This document shows, piece after piece, positions 1 through 8,168 of a stretch of DNA of 64,000 nucleotides. The stretch comes from Salinibacterium sp. (GTDB lineage: Bacteria; Actinomycetota; Actinomycetes; Actinomycetales; Microbacteriaceae), in the NCBI GenBank assembly GCA_004297555.1, contig SCSV01000081.1:1-64000 (forward strand). Reading direction: 5' to 3'. The number at the start of each line of letters is the position of its first letter. Position 1 is the first letter of the stretch. A model generated the notes under the pieces. It was given only the letters and a program-made list of their open reading frames with translations. It was not told the DNA's origin and did not search any database. Both the position numbers and the translations under genes were made by a program.

Positions 1-169
1 GCACCCCGATGGCCGGCAGACGCTTCTCCTCGATCACGCTGATGAGCGACTGGGCCGACATCGGCTGCGCATGGACATGCTTGATCCCGGGCCCCCCGTT
101 GTCCACGTCCTTTATCAGGGACACGATCTGGTCCCGAACCGCCTTGTTGATCCCGACGTCCGTGCTCAT
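1..169 (-). CDS. Tail terminator-like protein, DUF1834/Mu gp37-like (partial)
   Basis: N-terminal 56 residues of a gene that runs off the left edge. The ATG overlaps the stop of the upstream tail-completion gene (ATGA), so the start is firm. The visible part (MSTDVGINKAVRDQIVSL, then VHAQPMSAQSL) gives no decisive motif. In Mu-like and related siphophage clusters a DUF1834/gp37 or other tail-terminator gene follows the connector and gpG-like genes, so the call rests mainly on position. It would cap the tail tube and join it to the head. Confidence 0.5.
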   Translation of the reverse strand, partial: MSTDVGINKAVRDQIVSLIKDVDNGGPGIKHVHAQPMSAQSLISVIEEKRLPAIGV

Positions 170-825
170 CGCTTACCTACGTCCGGGACCCCGCCAGACA
201 GTGGCGAGGACGCGATTAGTTTGCCCTGCATGTGCAGCTTCAGGATACTTTTGGCGAGCGCGATGTAGTCCGGGCGCCACCAAAGCCAGTGGAATGCCGG
301 TAGAACCGCGCTGGCCGCCGCCATAGCTATGAGCTGCGCGTCCCCGCCACGATGAACTCCGAAACCGCCTGGGCCCCTGCCAAACCAGCTCCCTGGATAC
401 TGGGCCTTGATCGCCTCTTTCCCGACCGGGAAATTCTTGCATTCGTCTTCCGTCAGCGGCGGTGAGACGGGCCAGAGTAGCCATTGCCCCTTCTTCGGCG
501 TGATCGAGGTCGGCGTGTCGGAGTTCAGAATGTTCCCGTAGGGAACGGCCGTAGAAATCGTGAGTTTCCTGGCCACCACGTGATAGGAAACGGAGTCGAT
601 CATTCGTCGTGTGTGAACCAGTGCTGTCCCGCCGAGACGATAGGACCGCGGGTAGCCAGATGGAGCTCGCCAGGCCCCCACGTTGTCCATGATCGACTGC
701 GGGATCGCCACTAGCGCTAGCTGCGCCCCGATTTCGGCCAGCGCCGGCTCGTGCTCCTTGATCCGCTTCTCTAGGTTCTCGAGCTGGATCTGGGCCTGCC
801 GCGACTTGAGACCGATACGAAACAT
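166..825 (-). CDS. Tail completion / virion morphogenesis protein (Mu gpG-like)
   Basis: 219 residues. The N-terminal third is a charged helix (QIQLENLEKRIKEHEPALAEI) followed by an Arg/Tyr-rich segment containing ALVHTRRMIDSVSYHV. That resembles the 'L..tG.L..Si...' pattern of gpG-like tail-completion proteins, and TAVPYGNILNSDTP fits the typical 'YA.iHn.G' site. It lies directly after the head-tail connector and before the tail terminator, the usual place for a head-tail joining protein. It is longer than most gpG proteins (about 150 residues). Assignment to the family is by pattern and context; the morphogenesis role is inferred. Confidence 0.6.
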   Translation of the reverse strand: MFRIGLKSRQAQIQLENLEKRIKEHEPALAEIGAQLALVAIPQSIMDNVGAWRAPSGYPRSYRLGGTALVHTRRMIDSVSYHVVARKLTISTAVPYGNILNSDTPTSITPKKGQWLLWPVSPPLTEDECKNFPVGKEAIKAQYPGSWFGRGPGGFGVHRGGDAQLIAMAAASAVLPAFHWLWWRPDYIALAKSILKLHMQGKLIASSPLSGGVPDVGKR

Positions 826-828
826 CGG

Positions 829-1512
829 CTACCACCACACGGACACCCTGTCACGCATGTGACGATCGAGTTCATTGTCGAAATAGGAGCTCTCGCTTCC
901 GATAACGCCAGCGTCAGTGACCATACTGGCCGGGGGCAGGTCTGTCCCGGGAGGCAAAGGCATCGCGCCGCTCGAGAAGGCGCGGAGCGTCTTGATTGTC
1001 TCGGCGTATTGCGCCTTCAGCGCGCCAGGCAGGTCCAGGTCCCGCCGGACGCGAAAGGCCACCTTGAGGCAGACCGCGGCGGCCTGACGACACACCGCTA
1101 GTGCCTGGGTGTTCGTAATGTCAAGTTGGTACCGTCCGAGGTAGCCGTAGACCTCTGCTGTCACCGCATCGATCATCTCGTCCAAGACGAAAGTGTCAAT
1201 CGCCGCATCGTCCGGAATGCCATACACGGTGTTCCCGCTGGCGGGTGGAGTCAGAAAAATGAGTTGGTCAACGCCGAGCGCCCCGGTGCCACGCGACAGC
1301 ACGACATTCGGTGACTCGACTAGTACAACATTCACGTAGACGGTGACGGCCAATGCCCCAAGAAACGGCGTATCGAAAACGGTAGTCGAATTGTCCCCAG
1401 TCCCAATCGGCTTCTGGATCATGTCGCACGTGATGCGCGCCGCAGAGTCAGACGAGGCAATCGTCATCACGTCGTCACGGTCCATAAGCTTGATGAACGG
1501 TGAAGCCGTCAT
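829..1512 (-). CDS. Head-tail connector, DUF1320/gp36-like
   Basis: 227 residues. The C-terminal half contains DAAIDTFVLDEMIDAVTAEV and YLGRY, followed by a helical stretch (CRQAAAVCLKVAFRVRR). This is the all-helical arrangement of Mu gp36-like (DUF1320) connector adaptors, in which a conserved 'I..A..ei..yl..RY' motif occurs. The N-terminal about 100 residues form a beta-rich region not found in short family members, so this may be a fused decoration-like domain. It sits between the M15 peptidase gene (4-base overlap) and the tail-completion gene. Expected role: ring between portal and tail. Confidence 0.65.
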   Translation of the reverse strand: MTASPFIKLMDRDDVMTIASSDSAARITCDMIQKPIGTGDNSTTVFDTPFLGALAVTVYVNVVLVESPNVVLSRGTGALGVDQLIFLTPPASGNTVYGIPDDAAIDTFVLDEMIDAVTAEVYGYLGRYQLDITNTQALAVCRQAAAVCLKVAFRVRRDLDLPGALKAQYAETIKTLRAFSSGAMPLPPGTDLPPASMVTDAGVIGSESSYFDNELDRHMRDRVSVWW

Positions 1513-2003
1513 CTGACACTCCTCGGAAGCTCCACGTGCGGCCTATCAATCCTGTCCGGTGGCCAATCACCGCCCCAGATCAAACCCTCGGCCCTGGCCA
1601 CCGGTCCGATGCGATCGAACTTCTCGATGTCTTCCCACGGAACGAATGGCTTGCCCGTCCCAGGGGCCAAAACATAGGGCGCGAGATCGATCGCCCTCGA
1701 CAGCAAAACACCGTTGTAGTCAACGCCCTGATGGTTGGATTTGCTATGCACACCGTCGCAGTTGGTAACTGTGCCCTTGTTGGCCTCCGCGGTGATCGGC
1801 GCAAAATGAACGGCCAGCCTCAGTGCGTTGACCTCATCGAGAGACATCCTTCCTTGAGCCCAGAGCGCCCACTGCTCCTGCTGGGTACGCATCACCGGCT
1901 GACAAATCGAGAGACCTTCGCCCTTGTACTGTAATGGGTACATCAGCAGCATGGCCTCGACCTTCTGCACCAGGATGGGGTGGGCGTACCTCTGCCAGTT
2001 CAT
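1509..2003 (-). CDS. M15-type peptidase endolysin
   Basis: 164 residues. The C-terminal domain shows the M15 metallopeptidase signature: SNHQGVDY (His91) followed by RAIDLAP (Asp106), then IGPVARAEGLIWGGDW and DRPHVEL (His156, Glu158). These match the zinc ligands and catalytic Glu of L-Ala-D-Glu / D-Ala-D-Ala cleaving phage lysins. No signal peptide or wall-binding domain is visible, so it needs a holin for release. The small membrane-protein genes just upstream (2.2-3.5 kb) could supply that. Its position between head and tail genes is unusual but its orientation matches the late operon. Confidence 0.85.
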   Translation of the reverse strand: MNWQRYAHPILVQKVEAMLLMYPLQYKGEGLSICQPVMRTQQEQWALWAQGRMSLDEVNALRLAVHFAPITAEANKGTVTNCDGVHSKSNHQGVDYNGVLLSRAIDLAPYVLAPGTGKPFVPWEDIEKFDRIGPVARAEGLIWGGDWPPDRIDRPHVELPRSVR

Positions 2004-2006
2004 GCC

Positions 2007-2180
2007 TCAGCCTCCGATTGGGCTGTGCCTGCGAACGTCGGGACCACCGGTGTCGATCGCCGTCTGTTGCCAGAATGCCTTGTCGGCGTCCGAGAGGGCG
2101 TTCCAGGTATCTTCGTTTCCGCCGCCGGAAGTCAGGAAGAGCTGCTTGCCCTCGGCGTACGGATCTGCTGTTGCTGTCAC
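2007..2180 (-). CDS. Small protein of unknown function (57 aa)
   Basis: Begins at a GTG whose bases overlap the stop of the upstream coiled-coil gene (GTGA), with GGAGGT just upstream inside that gene. Sequence is polar (VTATADPYAEGK, NALSDADKAFWQQTA); no domain recognised. It lies between the coiled-coil membrane protein and the endolysin in the lysis-side cassette and is probably co-translated with both. Confidence 0.65.
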   Translation of the reverse strand: MTATADPYAEGKQLFLTSGGGNEDTWNALSDADKAFWQQTAIDTGGPDVRRHSPIGG

Positions 2181-2764
2181 GGGTGACCTCCTAGAAGTTT
2201 GATGATGTGCGGCAGGCCGTCCTGTACAATCTTTACGGCCAGGCCTGCCGTCAGTGTGATCGCCAGCCATCTGATGGCTTTGGCGCTTTTTGAGAAGTTG
2301 GCCCATTCGATGGCCAGAGTATCCACCTTGGTGACGAGGCCATCGCGCCCAGCGTGCGCATCGGTTCCGAGTAGGATGGATCTGTTCGCCGACTCCATTG
2401 CCGATCGCTCGTTCATCTTCTTCACCGTATCCGCGAATCTGTCTTCCAGCCTATCGAACCTAAGACTCAGATTTCCGACGACCGTGGCGTTCTCGAGCTT
2501 GTGACTCTCTCGCCAGCTCTTGAGGTTTTCGATATCCGCCACCTGGCGCGCGAACTCGCGATCGCGCCAGGTTTCCCAGTTGGCCCAGCCGTGAAATGCC
2601 TTGGAGAGTCTTTCGTCGAGCATCTTGTTGATCTCGTCGAGCTCTCTCCTGACGAGGGCGAAGGATTCCTCTGACCTCTCATCGACTCTGCGAATCTCTG
2701 CACCGAGCCGAATGAATTCGGCGTCGAGCCCTGCTGTTGCATTCTGGTGGTTATGCTCTGCCAC
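2177..2764 (-). CDS. Coiled-coil protein with C-terminal membrane segment
   Basis: 195 residues from a GTG start preceded by GAGG seven bases upstream. Residues about 10-150 are heptad-like charged helix (LDEINKMLDERLSK, LSLRFDRLEDRF). They are followed by a single hydrophobic helix near the C-terminus (AIRWLAITLTAGLAVKIV). This architecture, a cytoplasmic coiled coil plus a terminal membrane anchor, resembles XhlA/holin-accessory proteins in phage lysis cassettes. Neighbours are two further membrane proteins and the M15 lysin. The role in lysis is inference; a virion role is possible. Confidence 0.65.
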   Translation of the reverse strand: MAEHNHQNATAGLDAEFIRLGAEIRRVDERSEESFALVRRELDEINKMLDERLSKAFHGWANWETWRDREFARQVADIENLKSWRESHKLENATVVGNLSLRFDRLEDRFADTVKKMNERSAMESANRSILLGTDAHAGRDGLVTKVDTLAIEWANFSKSAKAIRWLAITLTAGLAVKIVQDGLPHIIKLLGGHP

Positions 2765-2893
2765 ATCGTCACCTCGCTGCCGTCTTACTGCTGGCCGCCA
2801 TGGTGGCGTAGCCGGTCCTCTCGACATGGTTCACCCCCCTCATCAGGTAATGACACCTAGCGAGCAGGACGTGAGCGGGTCGAGTCGAAAAAT

Positions 2894-3046
2894 TCACAGA
2901 CGACGGTCCTGAAGGATTTTGATGACGACGACGATGAGAACCACGACCAGCAGAATGTGGATCAGCCCTCCGGCAGAAAATCCGCCCAGGAGTCCCATTG
3001 CCCACATCAGGACTAGTAGAACAATCAGTAGCGTCAATGGGTCCAT
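2894..3046 (-). CDS. Small two-helix membrane protein, DUF5670/lmo0937-like
   Basis: 50 residues: MDPLTLLIVLLVLMWAMGLL, then GGFSAGGLIHILLVV ending in QDRRL. The pattern of hydrophobic helix, LLGGF.xGGLIHiLLv and a basic tail matches the short lmo0937/DUF5670 family seen in many bacteria and some phages. Two membrane segments with a tight Gly turn could act as a pinholin-like protein, but the family has no established function. Its place beside the lysis genes supports a holin-side role. About 130 bases (2765-2893) separate it from the next gene; I see only a possible 24-codon ORF there. Confidence 0.75.
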   Translation of the reverse strand: MDPLTLLIVLLVLMWAMGLLGGFSAGGLIHILLVVVLIVVVIKILQDRRL

Positions 3047-3047
3047 A

Positions 3048-3461
3048 TCAACTCCCTTCAGGGGCCGAGGCGCCTGCCGCGGCAGCTTCATCCGTTGCGG
3101 GTGGATCCTCGAATCCAAGCCAGGATCGAATTGCGGTGACGGCTGTTTTGCGCGTCCATGCCGCGCCACCCGCGAGAATACCGATAGCGTAGGTCCTCCA
3201 GTCGATCTCCCCCGAATACACTGAGCTCACCGTATAGTCGATAAAGAAGAGGGCGAGTCCGCAGTAGGCGTTGATCATCCCCTTGGATTTATACCAAGGC
3301 ACTACCCTTACGGTTACGTGTGCCGCGGATGCCGGAAGCGGCCCGCTTACGGGCGCTAGGGGAGCTGCGACTATGGCGCCCGGGGCGCTGGTGGTGCTGG
3401 CCATCAGCGTGCCAGCGGGGGCGGCGGCTCCAGGGGCGGGCGTTGGTGTCTCAGTAGCCAT
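3048..3461 (-). CDS. Membrane protein with Ala/Pro-rich N-terminus, holin candidate
   Basis: 137 residues. An Ala/Pro/Thr-rich leader (ETPTPAPGAAAPAG...) precedes a hydrophobic region of one or two helices (KGMINAYCGLALFFIDYTV and WRTYAIGILAGGAAWTRK) and a short charged tail. The helix pair with an intervening polar loop is holin-like in layout. The start is taken at MATETP (internal ATG) rather than the upstream MMGSD. The neighbours (DUF5670-like protein, lipoprotein, M15 lysin) are consistent with a lysis cassette. No sequence family recognised. Confidence 0.6.
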   Translation of the reverse strand: MATETPTPAPGAAAPAGTLMASTTSAPGAIVAAPLAPVSGPLPASAAHVTVRVVPWYKSKGMINAYCGLALFFIDYTVSSVYSGEIDWRTYAIGILAGGAAWTRKTAVTAIRSWLGFEDPPATDEAAAAGASAPEGS

Positions 3462-3472
3462 GTCCGATCCCA

Positions 3473-3766
3473 TCACGGCTTCTTGGCCGTCTCCAGTTCG
3501 TCCATGATCTGGACGCCAAGCATGAACAGCTTCTGCGCCGGAGAGTCGGGACCCATGGTGGCCGCGGCCTTGAGCAGGTCAGTTTTCAATGTGCTGGAGC
3601 CGGCCGGTATCGAGGCCCCGTTCACGGCGCCAGCGATCTCCTCGACGATCTGGACGACGCGTGGCCCCTCGTTGAGGATCAGCCGCATCGCAGGATTCTT
3701 CAGCACGTTCATCACGAAGGTGAGGATGGAAGGGCTAAGTACCGGGGGCGGGGCGGTTTCTGGCAT
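3473..3766 (-). CDS. Conserved-looking protein of unknown function (97 aa)
   Basis: Mostly helical, with the stretch VLKNPAMRLILNEGPRVVQI and a C-terminal helix (PAQKLFMLGVQIMDELETA). The AAGG-type site AAGGAGTCGTA places the Shine-Dalgarno sequence six bases before ATG. The ATG shares a base with the stop of the preceding gene (TAATG). No known domain recognised. It lies in the membrane/lysis cassette. Confidence 0.7.
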   Translation of the reverse strand: MPETAPPPVLSPSILTFVMNVLKNPAMRLILNEGPRVVQIVEEIAGAVNGASIPAGSSTLKTDLLKAAATMGPDSPAQKLFMLGVQIMDELETAKKP

Positions 3767-3945
3767 TACGACTCCTTCTTCGGCGGATGGGTTTCGAAAT
3801 ATGGCTCGGCGAGAGGCTTTTCCTCGGCCGCAGCCTTGATGGCCGCCTTGGTGTCGGCAGCTTTGTCTTCCTTGTTGGGGACAAGCCCCAGAATCTCCAC
3901 CGCCGCCTGCAGACCGAAGACGACGGCGTCTACAACGCCAGCCAT
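3766..3945 (-). CDS. Small protein of unknown function (59 aa)
   Basis: Starts MAGVVDAVVFGLQAAVEI and ends in a Lys/Glu-rich tail (FETHPPKKES). The first 20 residues could form one amphipathic or membrane helix. Both ends overlap neighbours (TGATG with the lipoprotein upstream, TAATG with the gene downstream), which strongly supports translation. Confidence 0.75.
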   Translation of the reverse strand: MAGVVDAVVFGLQAAVEILGLVPNKEDKAADTKAAIKAAAEEKPLAEPYFETHPPKKES

Positions 3946-4259
3946 CAGCGTAGCCCCTTCGCGACGCGTTCGAACTCTAGAATTTTGGCCTTCGCATCCG
4001 CGAGCTGCAGTGGAAATTTTCCACCGATACCGAGCGCTATACCCGCGGCCTTGTTGGCCGGATCCGCGGCGTCGCCTGCCTTCTTCGTGGCGCGGCAGGC
4101 GTCGATCATCTCTTTTGTATACATGCGCTCGACCCCACAGCTTGCGTTGTACCTGGCCTGATAGAAGTCGTAAGTGTTGCGAAGAGTACGAATCTGATTC
4201 GCGGGCGACATGCAGCCGCCCGCGAACAGAACAAGGACGAGAGGTCCGGTTCGACGCAT
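3945..4259 (-). CDS. Lipoprotein, possible outer-membrane spanin
   Basis: 104 residues with a short signal sequence (MRRTGPLVLVLFAGGC); the lipobox LFAGGC puts lipid on Cys16. The mature part is helical and charged (RTLRNTYDFYQARYNAS, ADAKAKILEFERV) with two further Cys. A phage lipoprotein beside lysis genes is the usual setting of an o-spanin (Rz1-like). However, it is not Pro-rich and no obvious i-spanin overlaps it. An alternative is a superinfection-exclusion lipoprotein. Confidence 0.75.
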   Translation of the reverse strand: MRRTGPLVLVLFAGGCMSPANQIRTLRNTYDFYQARYNASCGVERMYTKEMIDACRATKKAGDAADPANKAAGIALGIGGKFPLQLADAKAKILEFERVAKGLR

Positions 4260-4264
4260 CCCTC

Positions 4265-4570
4265 TTAGCTGTGCGGCGAGGACGGCGTCAGCGTGGCATC
4301 AGCGTTGTAGCCGATCTGAGTCACGGTCAGCGTGATCTGGTCGACCCCGGCGCCAGGCTGCGCGTCGAACGAGGCCGTCACGTCGCACGGCCCGCCGGCG
4401 CTGAGCTGCTTCGCGACCTTGGATCGCGGATCGGCCGGGACCGTGTCCTCGAGGGCAACGATCGTGGCATTTCCCGTCGTCCAGGTGATCTCGCCGTCCG
4501 CCGCGGCTGAGCCGGTGATGGTGTAGGTGATTTTCTTGCCGACTGGGCAGTAGGTTGTTCCGACGTTCAT
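4265..4570 (-). CDS. Ig-like fold small protein (possible decoration protein)
   Basis: 101 residues, beta-rich and nearly free of long helices: KITYTITGSAAADGEITWTT, then VTASFDAQPGAGVDQITLTV. The 'Y.i.G.a.adgeitW.tgn' pattern resembles Ig/Big-type repeats in phage surface proteins. No signal peptide. It follows the secreted fibre-like gene and may decorate the virion. No specific family recognised. Confidence 0.65.
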   Translation of the reverse strand: MNVGTTYCPVGKKITYTITGSAAADGEITWTTGNATIVALEDTVPADPRSKVAKQLSAGGPCDVTASFDAQPGAGVDQITLTVTQIGYNADATLTPSSPHS

Positions 4571-4594
4571 GGTGTGGTCCTTTCGAGGCCGACC

Positions 4595-6211
4595 TCAGTC
4601 GGCATTAATGATCAGGAATGTGACTTGAGTGTTTGAGGTACAAGCTGCTGTCATCGTAATTGTGAATGATCCGGCCGATGGAACTACGGCCTTCACGGCG
4701 CATGTTGCATCGACGAAGCTCGCGACCGCGAAGACGTGAGTATTGGTGGAGTTGCATACGCTATCGGTTACGACGACACTCGACGCCGAAGCCGCTACGT
4801 TCACAAAACCGGAGGCCTTATTGATCGTCACGGCACCTACAGTCGCCGTATTAGTATAGTCAAGATATAGCTTCGAAAAGTTGGTATTTGTCCCAGTCCC
4901 TAGCGACGTAGCGCCAGCTCCGTTGGGGATCATCGCACCGTTACCGAAGTAGAATTTTAGCGCGCCTGCGAAACAGTAGCCCCACAAGTTCGCGCCAGCA
5001 TCAACCCACCCAGAGGTCTGGGCCGTGCTCATTGAGATAGCTGGTGTACATCCATTGACATCACCCGGGCCGATGACCACTTGACCTGGGCCGCCCGCAG
5101 TGCCAGTGCCAACGCCTGCGCCGGGAGTCAGATTGATGTTTCCGCCCCTTGCGTTTCCAGACGTTTTCTGTGCAGCGGCGCCGCCTGTAATTGTAACGGC
5201 CCCGCCGGCCGCTGCCCCAGCATTGGTAGACCCGGCGGTTGCTGCGGAGGCGGTAAGGCTCGCATTGGCACCTGCCACGGTAGAGGCGGCCTGCGTTGGA
5301 GCCGTAGCCGTAGTGCTGATGTCAGTTCCTGCGGTACTGGTGCGCGCGTTGATCACCGGACTCGTCAACGTCTTGTTGGTCAACGTCTGCGTGTCGGTGT
5401 CCCCGACGATGGCGCCGCTCGGCGCTGTGACGGCCGTGAACGGCGACGTGCCGTTGCCCTTGAGAATCCCGGTTAGCGTCGCGGCGCCGCTTCCTCCCTG
5501 GGCGACCGTCACTGCGGCGTTATCGGTCAGGATCGTCGAGGAGGCGTTGGGAAGGGTGAACGTCTTCTTCGATGTCGCCGGACCGCTGAACGCTGTGAAG
5601 CCATTCTCGGTGCCGCCATTCGCCCCGGGGAGTATCCCTGTTACCTTCGTCGTGAGATCGATCGTCGCGTTGGTGATGTCGGCGTTGACGATCGCTCCGA
5701 ACGATGGATTACCGGAGGCGTTTCCGTGCAGGACAGTCGTGGTTGTTCCCTGGTTCGCAAACTGAGCTCCAGCCAGAGTCAGGCCCGTACAGGTCAGGTT
5801 TCCGTTCGCGGCGATCGAAGTGGCGAATAGATTCGACCCGCACGCGGTCGGGGTTGCCGCAAGGGCAGTGGCGGTAGCTGCGTTTCCAGTCGTATTCTGA
5901 TTCAAAGTTGGAACATCAGCCCCAACAAGTGATCTGCATGCCGGCACTGCCGCGCCTCCGGACGTTGCTGAGGCGAGGACCTTGTTGGCCGTGCATGTCG
6001 CAAAGTCAAGGTTGAGCCTTGGCGTCGTCGACGGCGTGTCCCACGTAATCACGAAGGCCGATCCGATCGTAGCGCTTCCGACGTCGGTCACCGTCCCGCT
6101 GCCACCGCCGCCGGCCGCACAGTCAGAGCCGTCCATTTTGCACGGCCCCACCAGGTCCTGCGCGTAGGCAGGCCAGGCAAGCAACATGAGGATCGCGATA
6201 AGGCGCTTCAT
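4595..6211 (-). CDS. Fibre-like repeat protein with an N-terminal signal peptide
   Basis: 538 residues, Gly/Ala/Ser/Thr-rich. It has phage-fibre hallmarks: DTDTQTLTNKTLTSP (about residues 280-295), repeated GGSGAATLTGILKGNG-type elements, and a beta-rich C-terminus. The start is placed at MKRLIAILMLLAWPAYAQDL, a good Sec signal with an AYA/Q cleavage site. ATG overlaps the upstream stop (ATGA), so the signal is part of the gene. Fibres assembled in the cytoplasm do not normally carry signal peptides, which makes this odd. The product could be a periplasmic or cell-surface protein, or a virion protein exported before assembly. Confidence 0.75.
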   Translation of the reverse strand: MKRLIAILMLLAWPAYAQDLVGPCKMDGSDCAAGGGGSGTVTDVGSATIGSAFVITWDTPSTTPRLNLDFATCTANKVLASATSGGAAVPACRSLVGADVPTLNQNTTGNAATATALAATPTACGSNLFATSIAANGNLTCTGLTLAGAQFANQGTTTTVLHGNASGNPSFGAIVNADITNATIDLTTKVTGILPGANGGTENGFTAFSGPATSKKTFTLPNASSTILTDNAAVTVAQGGSGAATLTGILKGNGTSPFTAVTAPSGAIVGDTDTQTLTNKTLTSPVINARTSTAGTDISTTATAPTQAASTVAGANASLTASAATAGSTNAGAAAGGAVTITGGAAAQKTSGNARGGNINLTPGAGVGTGTAGGPGQVVIGPGDVNGCTPAISMSTAQTSGWVDAGANLWGYCFAGALKFYFGNGAMIPNGAGATSLGTGTNTNFSKLYLDYTNTATVGAVTINKASGFVNVAASASSVVVTDSVCNSTNTHVFAVASFVDATCAVKAVVPSAGSFTITMTAACTSNTQVTFLIINAD

Positions 6212-6567
6212 TTGGGAAAATACTCTAGGTAGAGATTGTCGACGGTACCCGCACTGCGAGTCCATGTGACGCTCGTCAGTGTGCTTGGGTTGAACCAGTA
6301 GTATTCAGTGCAGGCGGTCGACGTCGACAGACTGACTGATTTGGTGGTCACCAGTTTGCCGGTCACCGACCCCTGGTTGAAGGAAACGACGCCCGAGAAA
6401 CCAGTCGTGCAGAGCTGCCAGTTGAACTTGTTCGGGCCGCTGACGTTGAACTCGCCGGTTGTGCCGGACGCACCGCTTGGTGTGGCCGGGGTGATTGTCG
6501 TGACGCCAGCGAGGAGAGGAAGCGCCAGCAGGAGGCAAGCCAGCGGGGGGAGAAGCCTTTTCGTCAT
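6208..6567 (-). CDS. Secreted small beta-rich protein
   Basis: 119 residues with a clear signal peptide (MTKRLLPPLACLLLALPLLA). The mature part of about 95 residues is Thr/Ser-rich and beta-predicted (EFNVSGPNKFNWQLCTTGF, TACTEYYWFNPSTLTS), with two Cys that could form a disulphide. It is translationally coupled to the fibre-like gene behind it. The pair looks like a secreted subunit and partner. No known family recognised. Confidence 0.7.
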   Translation of the reverse strand: MTKRLLPPLACLLLALPLLAGVTTITPATPSGASGTTGEFNVSGPNKFNWQLCTTGFSGVVSFNQGSVTGKLVTTKSVSLSTSTACTEYYWFNPSTLTSVTWTRSAGTVDNLYLEYFPK

Positions 6568-6568
6568 G

Positions 6569-7138
6569 TTACCTCCGGAAGCTCTCGAGATACGTGGCTG
6601 CAGCGCGAAGGCGCTCAGGGTTGTCTTTCATGTGGCCGAGGGCTGTATTACAGGAAACGCACAAAAGGGCGCGGATGGCACCGGTGGCGTGGTCGTGATC
6701 GACCGAGAGCAACCTTGGAGTGCCGCCACGACCGATGGCCGTCTCTGGGTTAGAGCAAATTGCGCAGAGGTCGTTCTGTCGCGAGCGCATAGCCTCGTAG
6801 TCGGCGCGTGAGATACCGTAGGCCCACTCGCGTTGCCTCGCGCAGGCCTTGCCTGGGTCGGCGGCATGGCGAATTCTGGCCAGCTCATTAAACCTATCTA
6901 TGTTTTTGGCTCGATACTCCGAGGACCAATGCGGATTTCGTTTTCTCCAAGCGTTGGTTCTTTTGCGAGCCATCACCCTCTGCTCTTCTGTCAGCACTGG
7001 TTGCTTGCGCATGCGGTCACGGGCCCGGGCGGCCTCTGGATCGCGCGCACGACGAGCCTTGGCCCACTGGGCAGCCAGCCGACGTTTCGCATCGGCTGGC
7101 TGCAGGCTCTTCGGGAAGATTAGGTTGAGCTTTACCAC
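6569..7138 (-). CDS. Endonuclease VII-like HNH nuclease
   Basis: 189 residues; the N-terminal about 110 are basic helix. The C-terminal domain has CAIC (Cys125, Cys128), the catalytic VDHDHATGAIRALLC motif (Asp147, His148) and CVSCN (Cys160, Cys163). This is the zinc-finger/His-Me nuclease signature of recombination endonuclease VII homologues. T4 EndoVII resolves branched DNA before packaging. However, a free-standing copy wedged between capsid and the next structural gene is also typical of homing endonucleases. GTG start without an obvious Shine-Dalgarno, unlike its neighbours. A second family member is at 32,916. Confidence 0.85.
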   Translation of the reverse strand: MVKLNLIFPKSLQPADAKRRLAAQWAKARRARDPEAARARDRMRKQPVLTEEQRVMARKRTNAWRKRNPHWSSEYRAKNIDRFNELARIRHAADPGKACARQREWAYGISRADYEAMRSRQNDLCAICSNPETAIGRGGTPRLLSVDHDHATGAIRALLCVSCNTALGHMKDNPERLRAAATYLESFRR

Positions 7139-7156
7139 GTAAGTGCTTTATTTTGC

Positions 7157-8137
7157 TTAGCTTGTCTCGACGGAGAGCACGTGCTTAAGGACATAAATCC
7201 CATCATTGCTAAGCACATGCAAATGATCCCAGATGTCGACGCTCACCCACGTCCGGAGGACGTCCTGCTCCGCATCGCGGAACACCTTGGTTCCGTACGA
7301 GGGCGAGAAGTTGTTCCACCTCATCTGCGCCATCGCCGTGAAGCTCCGCTTGTTGCCGGCGAAGCCAGGATCGACGTAGACGAGATAGACGTCGTCGCTC
7401 GACCATACGCGCGAGAACGCCGCGGTCTGACCCGCAGCGGCCGTGTCGTGCATTAGGCCTGGGGTGATGATCGGGATACCGACGATGTTGTCCGGGAGGA
7501 TCCCGCCGAGCTGCATGCGCGAGTCGGTGTACTTCAGCTTCTCACGTAGGAAGGCGCTGAGCACGTCGGCCACGAGGGGCGGGATGACGATGCGCCAGTT
7601 CCCGCTCTTCATGTCCTTGAGGCTGTTGATCTCCGCCTGGCGTGCTGCCGCCGTGATGTCGGCGATCGGGTCACCAGCGAAGCTGGCCGCGTCCCACTTC
7701 GTTGTGGGACTGGCGTTGTGGTTGGAGACCGACTGCACGGCGTCGAGTGCCGTCTTGACGGCGATCTCCATCTCCATGCGGAGATCGTCGATCTTGTCCT
7801 GCTGCTCGGTGATCTCGTTCCCGAGCAGGTCCCCGTGCGGCTGAGCCCTGACCTCGTCGAGGACGTAGCCACGGAGCGCCCGACGCTCGCAGCGTCCGGG
7901 GTCGAACGTCGGGGCCACCGAATCCTTGACGTTCGGTTTGCCTCCGGGCCCGACCTTGGTGCTCACCTTCTGAAGACGAGCCACCGGTGATGTGAATTTC
8001 GGCACCGAGTAGTCCTGCGTGTCCGTCGGGGTGGGCACGGCGAGGAGCTCGTTGATTGCCGAACCGCCCTGACCCTGTTCGATTGCGAACTGGGTCAGGA
8101 GCAGGTTATATGGATACAGATCCGCGGTGCTTTGCAT
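7157..8137 (-). CDS. Major capsid protein
   Basis: 326 residues, immediately after the decoration-protein gene and the protease/scaffold gene, which is the standard head-gene order. It begins MQSTADLYPYNLLLTQFAIE and has an alternating alpha/beta pattern. Its C-terminal portion (YLVYVDPGFAGNKRSFTAMA, then TWVSVDIWDHLHVLS) is typical of HK97-fold P-domain/A-domain strands. GAGGTAAC precedes the ATG. No long delta-domain is present, in line with a separate scaffold. The family is not identified more narrowly. Confidence 0.85.
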   Translation of the reverse strand: MQSTADLYPYNLLLTQFAIEQGQGGSAINELLAVPTPTDTQDYSVPKFTSPVARLQKVSTKVGPGGKPNVKDSVAPTFDPGRCERRALRGYVLDEVRAQPHGDLLGNEITEQQDKIDDLRMEMEIAVKTALDAVQSVSNHNASPTTKWDAASFAGDPIADITAAARQAEINSLKDMKSGNWRIVIPPLVADVLSAFLREKLKYTDSRMQLGGILPDNIVGIPIITPGLMHDTAAAGQTAAFSRVWSSDDVYLVYVDPGFAGNKRSFTAMAQMRWNNFSPSYGTKVFRDAEQDVLRTWVSVDIWDHLHVLSNDGIYVLKHVLSVETS

Positions 8138-8168
8138 TTGCGTGTTACCTCATCACGTCATTCAGCGA

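Noticed and set aside
5100..5765. 221-codon plus-strand ORF opposite the fibre-like gene
   Set aside because: Low-complexity Val/Ala/Pro translation arising from antisense of a Gly/Ala/Thr repeat protein.
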